From: Bacterioplanoides sp965219715
Lineage (GTDB): Bacteria; Pseudomonadota; Gammaproteobacteria; Pseudomonadales; Oceanobacteraceae
Reading direction: 5' to 3'
Assembly (NCBI RefSeq): GCF_965219715.1
Contig: NZ_OZ244785.1
Location: 1,178,001-1,242,000, forward strand
DNA: 64,000 nucleotides
Part shown: positions 53,967-62,104 of the stretch, in pieces
How positions within the stretch are numbered: position 1 is the stretch's first letter
Layout: every line of letters begins with the position of its first letter
The notes under the pieces: generated by a model
Seen by the model: only the letters and a program-made list of their open reading frames with translations
Database searches by the model: none
What the model was told of the DNA's origin: nothing
Translations under genes and position numbers: made by a program

Positions 53967-55421
53967 ATGGATAAGAAGTTTGTACTACTCACACTGATGA
54001 CAACTCTAGCGATGCAGGGGTGTATGTCAGATAGCTCCACTCGACAGGAGAAGTCAAAAATTTCAAAGGAGAGCTATCAAAGCACAACTCAGAACATTGA
54101 CCTCGGTAATTTGAGCATTAATGAACTCCCTGAGTTTGAGTTTCAACAGGCAACACCTACAGTTTTTCAAAATTTAGATGCTGACTTATCATCCACAGCT
54201 GCACCTCTCAGAGAAAGCTCGATAACGATTCCAGAAGAAAAACAAGAAGAAACAATATCGGCATTGGCATACAACCCATCATACGTACAAATATCTGGCT
54301 GCGTACGAATCCAACACAATACCGCCTACAATTATAAGCCAGCCTCTGGAAATAGCGCTTGCCTATATATCGATATAAACGATGATGCAATTACTGAATT
54401 TTTTGCCATCGACCAAAATCCTAATCGACAAGTTACCATTACAGCTATCGACGACCCTAATGGCAATCATAGCCTTGTTGGTATAAAGAAAAGTCAAGAA
54501 ACCGACTCTGATGACAATATCAGAATTTATACAGAAAAAGGACATTACTACATGCTAGTTTCTGGCGTTTCTGGGGATGGCGGAAACGTTAGAGTAGGAG
54601 TTGCCGTGAAAACAAAGGGAGTCGATGACCTAGAGAATATCGGCAGCACTCCAAGCTACGATGGAAATAACTCGACTCCATACACTCTCCCTAATGGCAC
54701 ATTAAAAGATTACTATCCGACTCTTCACTCTCCTCAGGATATAGACCTTTATAAGTTGCAATCATTTTGGGGGCAAGATCTTTTCGTTAGGGTAACTCCG
54801 CAGCCAGGCCATGCGCCACAATTTATTGCTGAGGCTCTGTTAAACAACAAATGGACTAACCTATCAATAGGAGGACACAATAACTTTACGAATATCCCTC
54901 AATTTGGTGAACTGATAATAAGAGTTAGAGCAGCAAATCCGAATCAGCCACTTACTACCGGAATTTACGTACTGGAAGCTGGGAGCCGGGTTATGCAAAT
55001 AAAAGATGAAACTCCGGATGGTGATCGAGCTGCTAGAGTCACATCAGGGTCTGACTATGCTCGGGTTCAGAACAAAGAAAAATTTAAGTGGCAAACTAAA
55101 ATAATGGATTCAACAGGAAATCCTGTTCGAGGGGTTAAAACGTGGCTGCGTACCACTACTGAAGCTTACACTACTGTCTCTCTTAACCAGGAAACGACAG
55201 ACTATTTTGGTGTTGCGAAGGGAACATACAATCTAATACCTTGTACAGGGAAAAATGCTTTTCCTCATCAACAAGCAAGTCCGCACATTCGTTACGACAC
55301 TGGAGAGTACTGGTTTGAAGTCGCCCCAGCTCATTTCAACACCCCCCCAGTTGTCGCAACAAATAAGCAAAACTGGCTTAATCTCTGTACAGAATATCAA
55401 AGTTATCCTCCAAACAATTAA
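53967..55421 (+). CDS. Large lipoprotein with possible PPC-like domains, function unknown
   Basis: A 484-residue protein starting with a lipoprotein signal (MDKKFVLLTLMTTLAMQGCM, C19). After a Ser/Gln/Glu-rich linker (about 25-95) come beta-rich regions, one with Asp-rich turns (GSTPSYDGNNSTPYTLPNG, then SPQDIDLYKLQ) resembling the bacterial pre-peptidase C-terminal (PPC) type found in secreted enzymes. A C-terminal region (about 385-470) reads like an Ig-like or carboxypeptidase-regulatory fold (MDSTGNPVRGVKTWLRTTT). No catalytic motif is visible. It lies on the accessory element, is divergent from the 232-residue gene, and is closed by a strong terminator. AAGGA precedes the ATG. Confidence 0.65.
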   Translation: MDKKFVLLTLMTTLAMQGCMSDSSTRQEKSKISKESYQSTTQNIDLGNLSINELPEFEFQQATPTVFQNLDADLSSTAAPLRESSITIPEEKQEETISALAYNPSYVQISGCVRIQHNTAYNYKPASGNSACLYIDINDDAITEFFAIDQNPNRQVTITAIDDPNGNHSLVGIKKSQETDSDDNIRIYTEKGHYYMLVSGVSGDGGNVRVGVAVKTKGVDDLENIGSTPSYDGNNSTPYTLPNGTLKDYYPTLHSPQDIDLYKLQSFWGQDLFVRVTPQPGHAPQFIAEALLNNKWTNLSIGGHNNFTNIPQFGELIIRVRAANPNQPLTTGIYVLEAGSRVMQIKDETPDGDRAARVTSGSDYARVQNKEKFKWQTKIMDSTGNPVRGVKTWLRTTTEAYTTVSLNQETTDYFGVAKGTYNLIPCTGKNAFPHQQASPHIRYDTGEYWFEVAPAHFNTPPVVATNKQNWLNLCTEYQSYPPNN

Positions 55422-55430
55422 CTGAAATCT

Positions 55431-55457
55431 CTATTGGGGACAAATAGTCCCCAATAG
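55431..55457. terminator. Terminator after the large lipoprotein gene
   Basis: CTATTGGGGAC (55431-55441) pairs with GTCCCCAATAG (55447-55457) around a 5-base loop, 10 bases past the stop, followed by TTCTT. On the minus strand it also lies just after the small membrane-protein gene. Confidence 0.8.
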
Positions 55458-55470
55458 TTCTTAACCTATT

Positions 55471-55566
55471 CTACCCCTCATCCCTCCGTCGTTCGTGCTC
55501 GGCTACAGCCCCAACAACGGCCACCAGCACTCCGATGATGATTTTCACAACTAATTGGCTATTCAT
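55471..55566 (-). CDS. 31-residue single-span membrane protein following radC
   Basis: An ATG at 55564-55566 with a GGAGGGG ribosome binding site leads to MNSQLVVKIIIGVLVAVVGA then VAEHERRRDEG and a TAG stop at 55471-55473. Residues 5-22 make a good transmembrane helix and the tail is charged with arginines (positive-inside). It starts 10 bp after the radC stop on the same strand and ends 14 bp before the terminator hairpin. The ribosome binding site, composition and operon fit support a real gene. Function unknown; small proteins of this kind may be toxins, holin-like or membrane regulators. Confidence 0.6.
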   Translation of the reverse strand: MNSQLVVKIIIGVLVAVVGAVAEHERRRDEG

Positions 55567-55575
55567 AAGCCCCTC

Positions 55576-56034
55576 CTACAAGTATCCAAGTTCAGCAAGG
55601 GAGCTGACCTCCCTGCCAACGATCAAATGATCCAGCACACGGATATCCACCAAGCTCAGTGCATCCACCAGCCTTTCCGTAATAGCTCGATCAGACTGCG
55701 ATGGGGTGACATCACCGGATGGATGGTTGTGTGCCAGTATGACGGCAGCAGCATTGGCTCTCAGGGCTTCTTTCACCACCTCACGGGGATATACCGCAGC
55801 ACCATCAATAGTGCCTCTGAACATCTCCTCATAGCGAATCAGGCGGTGTTGGTTATCCAAGAACAGGACGGCAAACACCTCATATTCGAGATGGGCAAGT
55901 TTGGTTCGTACGAAGTCACCAGTTGCACGTGGTGAAGTGAATGCTCCACCATTGGCAAAGCGGTTAGCCAGAATACAGGATGCTGCTTCCAGCACCTGAT
56001 ACTCTGTCATCGGTTCAGTAGTGAAGTATTCCAT
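55576..56034 (-). CDS. RadC-family JAB-domain protein, short mobile-element type
   Basis: A 152-residue protein holding only the MPN/JAB domain of RadC (full-length chromosomal RadC is about 220). The JAMM-type zinc motif is intact: HNHPSGDVTPSQSD with H102, H104 and D115, and E70 upstream as the probable catalytic base. Short RadC proteins (YkfG/YeeS-type) are very common on integrative elements and prophages; a role in DNA repair is not supported, and their activity is unknown. It is followed by the 31-residue membrane protein and preceded by the GTTAC-rich spacer after the primase gene. Confidence 0.85.
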   Translation of the reverse strand: MEYFTTEPMTEYQVLEAASCILANRFANGGAFTSPRATGDFVRTKLAHLEYEVFAVLFLDNQHRLIRYEEMFRGTIDGAAVYPREVVKEALRANAAAVILAHNHPSGDVTPSQSDRAITERLVDALSLVDIRVLDHLIVGREVSSLAELGYL

Positions 56035-56048
56035 GATGTTCTCCCAAT

Positions 56049-56199
56049 GTTACTCCAGGTTACTTATAACCATTTGTATTGGAATTCTTGAGAGTAACCC
56101 TGTAACCCGTTCGACCTGATGGTCGGTTACAGGGCTGCTGGAATTATTTCTAACGTATTATTAAAAATATTTTCAGCGTAACTCTGTTACCAGCGTAAC
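56049..56199. repeat. GTTAC/GTAAC repeat cluster 3' of the primase gene, origin candidate
   Basis: Eight copies of GTTAC (either strand) occur in 151 bp: 56049, 56059, 56094, 56102, 56126, 56178, 56086-56190 region at 56186, and 56195. About one would be expected by chance. The CAGCGTAACT decamer is repeated exactly (56174 and 56191). Two copies form a nested hairpin: CCCTGTAAC (56098-56106) with GTTACAGGG (56126-56134), and CGACC with GGTCG inside. Iteron-like repeats beside a primase-helicase gene suggest a replication origin, as with P4-type elements, though the repeat itself is not one I know. Confidence 0.5.
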
Positions 56200-56203
56200 T
56201 GGG

Positions 56204-59200
56204 TTAACAGGTGAAGCCATCGCCATCATCAGCTAACGCATCCGGCAAATTATCATCGCTTTCTATACCACCCTCAGCAGCCGGTTCTTCAATTACACCA
56301 TCTTGGAGAATTGACAGCTTAATGCCATAAAGCTTGACTGTCGTTTTCTTAGTACTTTGAGCTCGCTTGAATTTTGCGCTTCTTTTCACTGTGCCATTAG
56401 AGTTCAGTTCGAGATAGTTTCTCTCTTCCAATAGCTCTTTTACTTTTTTGGGGTTTGTGAACAGTTCATCAAATTTATTGGCGAAGATGTATGCAACATC
56501 ATTTTCAACATAGCCCACCGGGTTTCTTAAGTTCGGGTTTTCATGACGAGCTGCACTTTCATCTGTTCCATTGAAAAATCGGGTTGCAAGGCCATTGTGT
56601 AATAGGTTTTTAACCTCTTCCATCAACTCAAAATCTTCTTGCGAATGATCGCCTCCACGCTCTTCAATCCAACGCTGAAAGCAGTTATTTACGGATCTGA
56701 TCACCTCTCCTTCAGGCCAGCCAGTAATTCCCATATCAGTGGCTAACATGCCACCAACATAAACCAGTGCAAATTGCTCAGCGACCCTTTTAACCTGAGC
56801 ATCAGCCGCACTGATATGTAGTTGCTCGATAAATTCCTTTTTGTACCTGGCCGCATCTGTTCGGAAACCATCCATATTCTCAGTAAACTGCTCCAGGAAT
56901 GCCTGAATAGCACTACCGTAATAGCGACCCGTTTTGTCTTTAATCTCCATCGCAAATTCATTGCCATCAGCAAAGTCTTGGACGGTATCAAATACACCAT
57001 GGCCACCTGGCACTTCAGCAGGAATATCAATAAACCGAACTGCTTGGCCTCCTGTCACTTTTTCACCGGCTTGGGCCATCGTATCTTTTAGGCTTATTTC
57101 TCCAGTCGACAAATAGAACAATGTCCAGGTTTGACGCTCTTGTGCTCTACCTGTTTTAGTAGCACGCGCTTTGCCTTCACCGTTGCCCAGCATGTAGATC
57201 ACCTTACCCGCTTCTTTTGGTGGCAGCTCTCCCAACTCGTCCAAACACAACAATGCGTCATTATGATCAGCTGCAATGGCTTCCATACCGTTCCCTGTCG
57301 ATCTCCAGGTAGATTTACCGGATGGCGAGCCCCATACAGACTGGGCTAACTGTAACGAGGTGGTTTTGCCCCGACTACTTGCACCACGGAAGTGGAAACC
57401 ATAGGTAGCGTTAGAGACGATTTTGCGAATCAATGGGGCAGCGAAAGCAACTGAAACTGCAAAGGTCAATAAGTTATTACCGACACATAACTTGGACACA
57501 TTTTCCTGCCACTTTTCTAATGTACCTACAGGGCGATATACATCTCTAATCCGCTCTTTGGACTGAAACACCACTAACTCAGCATCATCACCAATCACAC
57601 GATCTGGCAAAACAAAGTAGTCATCTTTCCAGCCAATCTGAGTTGCAGCCCTGGCTCTTCTGAAAGGCTTAACGCTGTTAATGTAGTCACAAATCTGTTG
57701 CGGTCTTCCAGTCAATCCGTAGTAGGATAAAAAGCCGTAGCATTCTTTAGCCTCGTAAATGGACTCTGCTGGAAGTGCAAACCTATGAAAGTTTCCATCA
57801 TCATCCTTTAGCTCGATATATCGGCCCCAATTCTGATTAGAGATATTTCGGGATTGGGCAATCACCTTAAGGTAAGTAGAGACATATTCTCGCTCTGTTT
57901 GCCCCTCCTTATTCTCAAAGATTCTATAGATGTCGTCTCCAACACTGTAACAAGGCGGTATTCCCAATTCGAGATCTTGGGCAACGGGCATAACTTGGTT
58001 TTTGACCTCTTCCAGCCCTTCAAGTGCCGCAAGATCATTGAAGTCCGTCGGCTTTGATGTTTCATCCCGGAAGGTTGGCACTACTATTTCCGCAGACCTT
58101 GGCTTTAAAACATTGGGCCTTGATAATGATTCAACAGCTGCTGTTGCTGCATCTACACCTGGGTTTTTATCTTCATCTTTGTACTTATCGTTGTCAGCAC
58201 AGAAAAGAAGAGCACTCTTTTTAAAACGGGCAGAGTTCCTGAGTGCATGTCCAACCGGCTTTAAGTTGCCGCAATCAACAGCCATTACAGCCGTATAACC
58301 TGTCGCTTCATGTAACGTCACCGCAGTTGCATAGCCCTCTGCAACTAATACAACGGTGTCATCACCATCAATAATGTGGAAGGCACCTTGCTTTTTACCA
58401 CCTGGCAATAATTGTTTATCGCCACTTCCTTTAATGAACTGCGCAGTTGCAATGTTCCTCCGGATATTAGCTTCTGTTGAAATTACATCTGCCGTTCTGA
58501 CCAGAGGGATCATCAACATACCTTTCAACGACCGCACAAATGGTGTGAGAGCAATCCCTTTCCTAACAGAGTATGGATGCTTTGGTAATTCCTTAGCGGT
58601 TCCATACAGCTTTAGTGATTGTTCTGCTGCGGCAAGATTTTTGGCCTCTGTCAGTTTCTTTAACTCGCTCTTTTTCGCTTCAAACTTTCGCTCAAACTCT
58701 TGCTTTTGATCTTCAGTGATCGCTCCGTAACCAGAGAACTTCCACAAATGGTTTTCTCCAGTGTCTCTCCAAGTACCGTAGCTTGCAGCAATGAGCTTTC
58801 CACCGTCATAAAATGGCAGGCACCAACCCGGATTCCCCACACTACTATCAGCATCGGGAAAGCGACTGAACTCACCATCACTCAAAGAGCTGAAATCAAA
58901 GTCGTGCTCTGGTGACAAACAGCCTTTCTCAATCATCTCTGAAATCAACGACTGCTCTGCTACATGCTGGCTATCAGCCTGAAAATCATTATTTTTTGTG
59001 GTTACGGCAGTTACGCGGTTACGATCCTCTACAGCCCCCGTGTTATCTGGGTTTACTGGAATTTCAGGCGTAACCTCAGTGTAGTTCTGTTCGGTTACAG
59101 TGGTTTCAGGGGTAGTAACGGAATCGTTAGCAGCGTTTTTATCGACAGCTTCAACCTGTGAAGAACCACCACTAACATTCACAACATCGACTACAGATAC

Positions 59201-59242
59201 ATCATCAGATTGGGCTTCTACCGCCATATTCTTATTACTCAT
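56204..59242 (-). CDS. TOPRIM/DUF927 primase-helicase-type replication protein
   Basis: A 1012-residue protein. I took the ATG at 59240-59242 (MSNKNMAVEAQ) with AGG 8 bases upstream; the longer frame to 59347 has no ribosome binding site. The first 110 residues are a Thr/Val-rich disordered region. A TOPRIM-like primase part follows (about 290-400) with VLVAEGYATAVTL, AVDCGNLKP and FCADND. The DUF927 helicase part has Walker A GASSRGKTT (about 620-628) and Walker B LCLDELGEL (about 663-670). Such proteins initiate replication of integrative elements and satellites. Repeats inside its 5' end and after its 3' end fit this. It is divergent from the 203-residue gene. An alternative view as a defence ATPase is less likely. 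Confidence 0.8.
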   Translation of the reverse strand: MSNKNMAVEAQSDDVSVVDVVNVSGGSSQVEAVDKNAANDSVTTPETTVTEQNYTEVTPEIPVNPDNTGAVEDRNRVTAVTTKNNDFQADSQHVAEQSLISEMIEKGCLSPEHDFDFSSLSDGEFSRFPDADSSVGNPGWCLPFYDGGKLIAASYGTWRDTGENHLWKFSGYGAITEDQKQEFERKFEAKKSELKKLTEAKNLAAAEQSLKLYGTAKELPKHPYSVRKGIALTPFVRSLKGMLMIPLVRTADVISTEANIRRNIATAQFIKGSGDKQLLPGGKKQGAFHIIDGDDTVVLVAEGYATAVTLHEATGYTAVMAVDCGNLKPVGHALRNSARFKKSALLFCADNDKYKDEDKNPGVDAATAAVESLSRPNVLKPRSAEIVVPTFRDETSKPTDFNDLAALEGLEEVKNQVMPVAQDLELGIPPCYSVGDDIYRIFENKEGQTEREYVSTYLKVIAQSRNISNQNWGRYIELKDDDGNFHRFALPAESIYEAKECYGFLSYYGLTGRPQQICDYINSVKPFRRARAATQIGWKDDYFVLPDRVIGDDAELVVFQSKERIRDVYRPVGTLEKWQENVSKLCVGNNLLTFAVSVAFAAPLIRKIVSNATYGFHFRGASSRGKTTSLQLAQSVWGSPSGKSTWRSTGNGMEAIAADHNDALLCLDELGELPPKEAGKVIYMLGNGEGKARATKTGRAQERQTWTLFYLSTGEISLKDTMAQAGEKVTGGQAVRFIDIPAEVPGGHGVFDTVQDFADGNEFAMEIKDKTGRYYGSAIQAFLEQFTENMDGFRTDAARYKKEFIEQLHISAADAQVKRVAEQFALVYVGGMLATDMGITGWPEGEVIRSVNNCFQRWIEERGGDHSQEDFELMEEVKNLLHNGLATRFFNGTDESAARHENPNLRNPVGYVENDVAYIFANKFDELFTNPKKVKELLEERNYLELNSNGTVKRSAKFKRAQSTKKTTVKLYGIKLSILQDGVIEEPAAEGGIESDDNLPDALADDGDGFTC
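59001..59119. repeat. GTTAC/GTAAC repeat cluster inside the 5' part of the primase gene
   Basis: Six copies in 119 bp: GTTAC at 59001, 59010, 59018 and 59094, GTAAC at 59070 and 59115. The first three are spaced 9 and 8 bases apart. CGGTTACAG (59092-59100) recurs in the downstream cluster (56124-56132). They lie in codons for the disordered Val/Thr-rich segment, which looks shaped by the repeats more than by protein function. Together with the downstream cluster they bracket the gene, as P4 ori and crr bracket a replication gene. Confidence 0.45.
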
Positions 59243-59361
59243 ATACATTACCTTTTCATTTTTGATTACCTGCCAACTCGGCAGAACTGCATATTGGAGG
59301 AACCAAAGGTTCGAAAAAGGTACACTTCTGCCGCAGATTCGTACCATTTTGAGAAATTGCT

Positions 59362-59973
59362 ATGGACAACAGGTGGAATGAAGACACGATTGCTCTGATC
59401 AAACAAACCGCAGAGACCGATTACACAGAGTCCTCAAGGTGCATGAGGAGTCTAATACGACAGGCCAAAAAAGATATTATTGCGGATCAGGGAGTTAATA
59501 CCGCCACAGCTAACTTTTTAGTGCTCCAGTTAAACGAGTATTTGGATGAGTTAGACAATGAAAGAAAGGCCTCATTACCTGCACTTCTTTCAAGAAAGCT
59601 CTTCCTCGCAGGTAAAAAACCAGAGATTGATGACCTGCTTGTATCCATCAGGATGATGGTGATCGCTGTTCTGAAGGGTTTCAATAATAATGAACAACCG
59701 ATAACGCCAGGACTGATCATCTACGACAGGCTGGATGCTCACAATATTCGCCTAGTGTTTAGTACAGCACAGCGGATCAAACTCATTCAGGACAACCTCT
59801 CTTTCTTCGAAGACGAAGGAAGGCACTTTAGGAAGCAAGGATTAAAGAAAATCAAGAAAGAGCAGATAGCAAACCTGCTCACCGAAGTGCTGAAACTGGA
59901 GGGCGATAACGCTCAAAAGATGTATCGAGATGCTAAAATCAGCGAGCTATTGAAAACTGAACAATCCGGCTAG
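59362..59973 (+). CDS. Unknown 203-residue alpha-helical protein
   Basis: A soluble, charged, mostly helical protein (SSRCMRSLIRQAKKDIIADQ; FLVLQLNEYLDELDNERKAS). No signal peptide, no membrane helix and no motif recognised; a basic C-terminal part (FRKQGLKKIKKEQIANLLTE) could bind DNA. The ribosome binding site is weak. It is divergent from the primase gene, which starts 119 bp away, and its 3' end overlaps the XRE gene by 27 bp on the opposite strand. A replication or copy-control role is possible from position. Confidence 0.65.
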   Translation: MDNRWNEDTIALIKQTAETDYTESSRCMRSLIRQAKKDIIADQGVNTATANFLVLQLNEYLDELDNERKASLPALLSRKLFLAGKKPEIDDLLVSIRMMVIAVLKGFNNNEQPITPGLIIYDRLDAHNIRLVFSTAQRIKLIQDNLSFFEDEGRHFRKQGLKKIKKEQIANLLTEVLKLEGDNAQKMYRDAKISELLKTEQSG

Positions 59974-60165
59974 CTCAACGCCAAGCACAGTAGCGATACT
60001 GTTCAACTTCAGAACTGAAGCATTCCTCCGGCCTTTCTCAATCCCAGAGATATAGGTCGGATGTATCCCCGCCCGCTCAGCAAGAGCTTCTTGCGACATA
60101 TCACACTGGAGCCTATACCGCCTGACGTTAAGTCCAATCTGGCGTAATACCTCTTCTTCAGTCAT
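59947..60165 (-). CDS. XRE-family helix-turn-helix regulator
   Basis: A 72-residue protein that is almost entirely one Cro/C1-type HTH: NVRRYRLQCDMSQEALAERA, then GIHPTYISGIEKGRRNASVL. Small regulators of this type include restriction-modification controllers and element immunity repressors. The region upstream has two strong palindromes, one touching its own start codon and one in front of the divergent membrane-protein gene, so it probably controls itself and that gene. No ribosome binding site is evident, so a leaderless transcript is possible. Confidence 0.85.
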   Translation of the reverse strand: MTEEEVLRQIGLNVRRYRLQCDMSQEALAERAGIHPTYISGIEKGRRNASVLKLNSIATVLGVELAGLFSFQ

Positions 60166-60191
60166 CGGGATCTCTGGAAATTTAGATCCCG
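60166..60191. promoter_or_regulatory. Palindrome abutting the XRE start codon
   Basis: CGGGATCT (60166-60173) and AGATCCCG (60184-60191) are perfect inverted copies with a 10-base spacer, ending directly at the ATG of the XRE gene. It occupies the place of the ribosome binding site, so binding by the regulator or folding of the RNA would block expression. Probable autoregulatory site. Confidence 0.5.
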
Positions 60192-60222
60192 TAATGCTCC
60201 CGGCTTTCTATACTCTCAACCA

Positions 60223-60257
60223 TAGAATATAATCTAAATTTAATAGCTTATATTCTA
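60223..60257. promoter_or_regulatory. 10-bp AT-rich palindrome before the membrane-protein gene
   Basis: TAGAATATAA (60223-60232) and TTATATTCTA (60248-60257) are perfect inverted copies 15 bases apart, ending 14 bases before the 60272 start. They cover the expected promoter and could be the operator for the XRE protein. The sequence differs from the palindrome at 60166, so two regulators are also possible. Confidence 0.45.
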
Positions 60258-60271
60258 ATAAGGAATTATAA

Positions 60272-60928
60272 ATGAATACTGCCGTACCGCTCATAATGGT
60301 CGCTTATGTCGCAGTTGCTACCGGATTTAAAGTAGCAGCAAAGGAAGCTCTCCCCGCTTGGATAGTTATTAGCGCTGCAACAGCAATACTGCCGTTAAGC
60401 ATGCTAGTGCTGTCAAAAATGCTTAAATCGTCAGCGTTAACAGGTAGAACCTGGGCTGTAGCGACCTTGTTCCCAGCTTTTATGACTCAAATGACGGCTT
60501 CATGGAATTTTCTGGGTAAATCAGGGACAGAGACATTCTTAATCTCGATCATGGTCATAAGTAGCCTGCTTGGGTCTGTACTACTGATCATTGAAGCGGC
60601 AAAAAAGCAGAAGCAGTTATGGGTAACTGCTGGTGGTGGAGCCGTGCTGCTCACACTTGTCGCTGTAGCACTTCAGATACCTGAACTCCTCTACCCTGTA
60701 GTCTTAGCAACTGCACTATCACCTTGGATGCTACCTGACCGTCAGTGGAAATCGTTGCCACCATACCTTTTGATGCTGTTCGCTTACGTTGGTATTGGCT
60801 TGGAACAAGACGTCAGAACCTACCTGAATTTAAGCATCGTCGTAACGATTTACTCAATCGGTGGCTGGTTGATGTCCCGGTACATCACCAAACAGATTCA
60901 AAAAGCTGAACCTGAAAGCAAGTGTTAA
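60272..60928 (+). CDS. Polytopic membrane protein of unknown family
   Basis: A 218-residue protein with about six or seven transmembrane helices and few charges, from PLIMVAYVAVATGF to YLNLSIVVTIYSIGGWLM, with a charged C-terminal tail. AAGGA lies 9 bases before the ATG. No transport or enzyme motif was seen. It is divergent from the XRE regulator and has a strong palindrome over its promoter, so it is probably switched by that regulator. Possible roles (immunity, holin-like, transport) cannot be told apart. Confidence 0.65.
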   Translation: MNTAVPLIMVAYVAVATGFKVAAKEALPAWIVISAATAILPLSMLVLSKMLKSSALTGRTWAVATLFPAFMTQMTASWNFLGKSGTETFLISIMVISSLLGSVLLIIEAAKKQKQLWVTAGGGAVLLTLVAVALQIPELLYPVVLATALSPWMLPDRQWKSLPPYLLMLFAYVGIGLEQDVRTYLNLSIVVTIYSIGGWLMSRYITKQIQKAEPESKC

Positions 60929-61018
60929 CAGCAATGTAGTCAATGGGTAGTCATACCCTTCTTACACCATTCAGCCCTATTAATCTGGGCTTCTAACTGC
61001 AATCGAAAAGGAACCAAC

Positions 61019-61948
61019 ATGAGACTCATATTGCTTTTATCATCATTAATATTTCCATTTAGTGCTCTGGCGCTAAAGTATGATGAGAAACCGTCTGCTG
61101 GAAGCTTCTGTTATCAACAAGGGTTTCATAAAAGGGCACTCTCGGCACAGGGGATATCTGTAATACCAAGGCAAAGGAAAATAATTAGGGAGCTACTGGA
61201 GAGAAACCCTGATTACTACACAAAATTTCAGGATAGAGCTAAAACTCGTGATTTTTGTAATGAGTATGCCAGGACATTTGGCATCCATTACTTCGATTAT
61301 ACTCGAAGCATTCCTGATGCTCAGGAACAATACTCAAAGTTTATAAATCAGCTAAAAGAAACCCAAAGCAAAAAGGAAGAAGCCGAGAGACAAAAAAAGG
61401 CTGAAAAAGTAAAGTTAGACAATGATCGGGCAATAGCTCCTAAAAAAGTTGAAGAACTTAAAGCACTGGCAGCAACCAAGCGTTCAGAAATACAAAAGAC
61501 TGAACAAAAAATCCGTCAGCTAAAAGACAAAATACACGAAGTGGAAAAGGCAGGAAAGAAGCCCTTTAAATACTTTTATCAGATGTACAAAAGTCTTGGT
61601 GATGGGCTCTATGTTAGCCGCTTAGGAACGACAGGAGAAACTTTCGTATTGCGTGACGGAAGTCGATTAATTACAAATCCACGTGCCGGTGAATTTTATA
61701 GTTACCTAACCCGCTCTGGTACTATGTCCCTATCTAAAAACGGTTTTCCTATAGAGGTAGCTGTTTATGACCTGGCAGATGAAGGTACAAAGCCTTATCA
61801 GAACTGGGTGGAGAATTACGCTCCTAAATATGATCGCCACTATAAAGACTGGGATCGTGAAGAGAAAAAATTAAAAACGCTCATCAAAGAGCGAAGTGAC
61901 GCGGAACAGAAACAAAAATACTATTCAAAACTCATCAGCAAGGAATAA
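61019..61948 (+). CDS. Secreted coiled-coil protein, function unknown
   Basis: A 309-residue protein with a signal peptide (MRLILLLSSLIFPFSALALK). Residues about 105-180 form a long charged coiled coil (ETQSKKEEAERQKKAEKVKL; KRSEIQKTEQKIRQLKDKIH). A short beta region follows (LYVSRLGTTGETFVLRDGSR), then a second charged helix to the end. Two cysteines (C31, C80) might pair in the periplasm. No family recognised. AAGGA precedes the ATG. It lies between the membrane-protein gene and the recombinase on the element. Confidence 0.65.
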   Translation: MRLILLLSSLIFPFSALALKYDEKPSAGSFCYQQGFHKRALSAQGISVIPRQRKIIRELLERNPDYYTKFQDRAKTRDFCNEYARTFGIHYFDYTRSIPDAQEQYSKFINQLKETQSKKEEAERQKKAEKVKLDNDRAIAPKKVEELKALAATKRSEIQKTEQKIRQLKDKIHEVEKAGKKPFKYFYQMYKSLGDGLYVSRLGTTGETFVLRDGSRLITNPRAGEFYSYLTRSGTMSLSKNGFPIEVAVYDLADEGTKPYQNWVENYAPKYDRHYKDWDREEKKLKTLIKERSDAEQKQKYYSKLISKE

Positions 61949-61981
61949 ATCGCAGCTGACCTTGTTATAAGCCATATGGGA

Positions 61982-62045
61982 CTCTCCCAAATAACCATGC
62001 CCTATTGAGCGACATTCACCCCACCCCGAATCTCTCCCAATAGGG
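61982..62045. repeat. Direct and inverted repeats before the serine recombinase gene
   Basis: CTCTCCCAA occurs twice (61982-61990 and 62032-62040) as a 50-bp-spaced direct repeat, and CCCTATTG (62000-62007) is inverted as CAATAGGG (62038-62045). CCCCTAATAGGAG nearer the start is a related element. Resolvases of the Tn3 type bind paired subsites in front of their own gene, so this 156-bp gap is a reasonable res-like site. Confidence 0.45.
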
Positions 62046-62104
62046 TCATATCCCACTTTTTGAAAGACAATTCCCACAGGGTCTACCCCTAATAGGAGAC
62101 TGAT

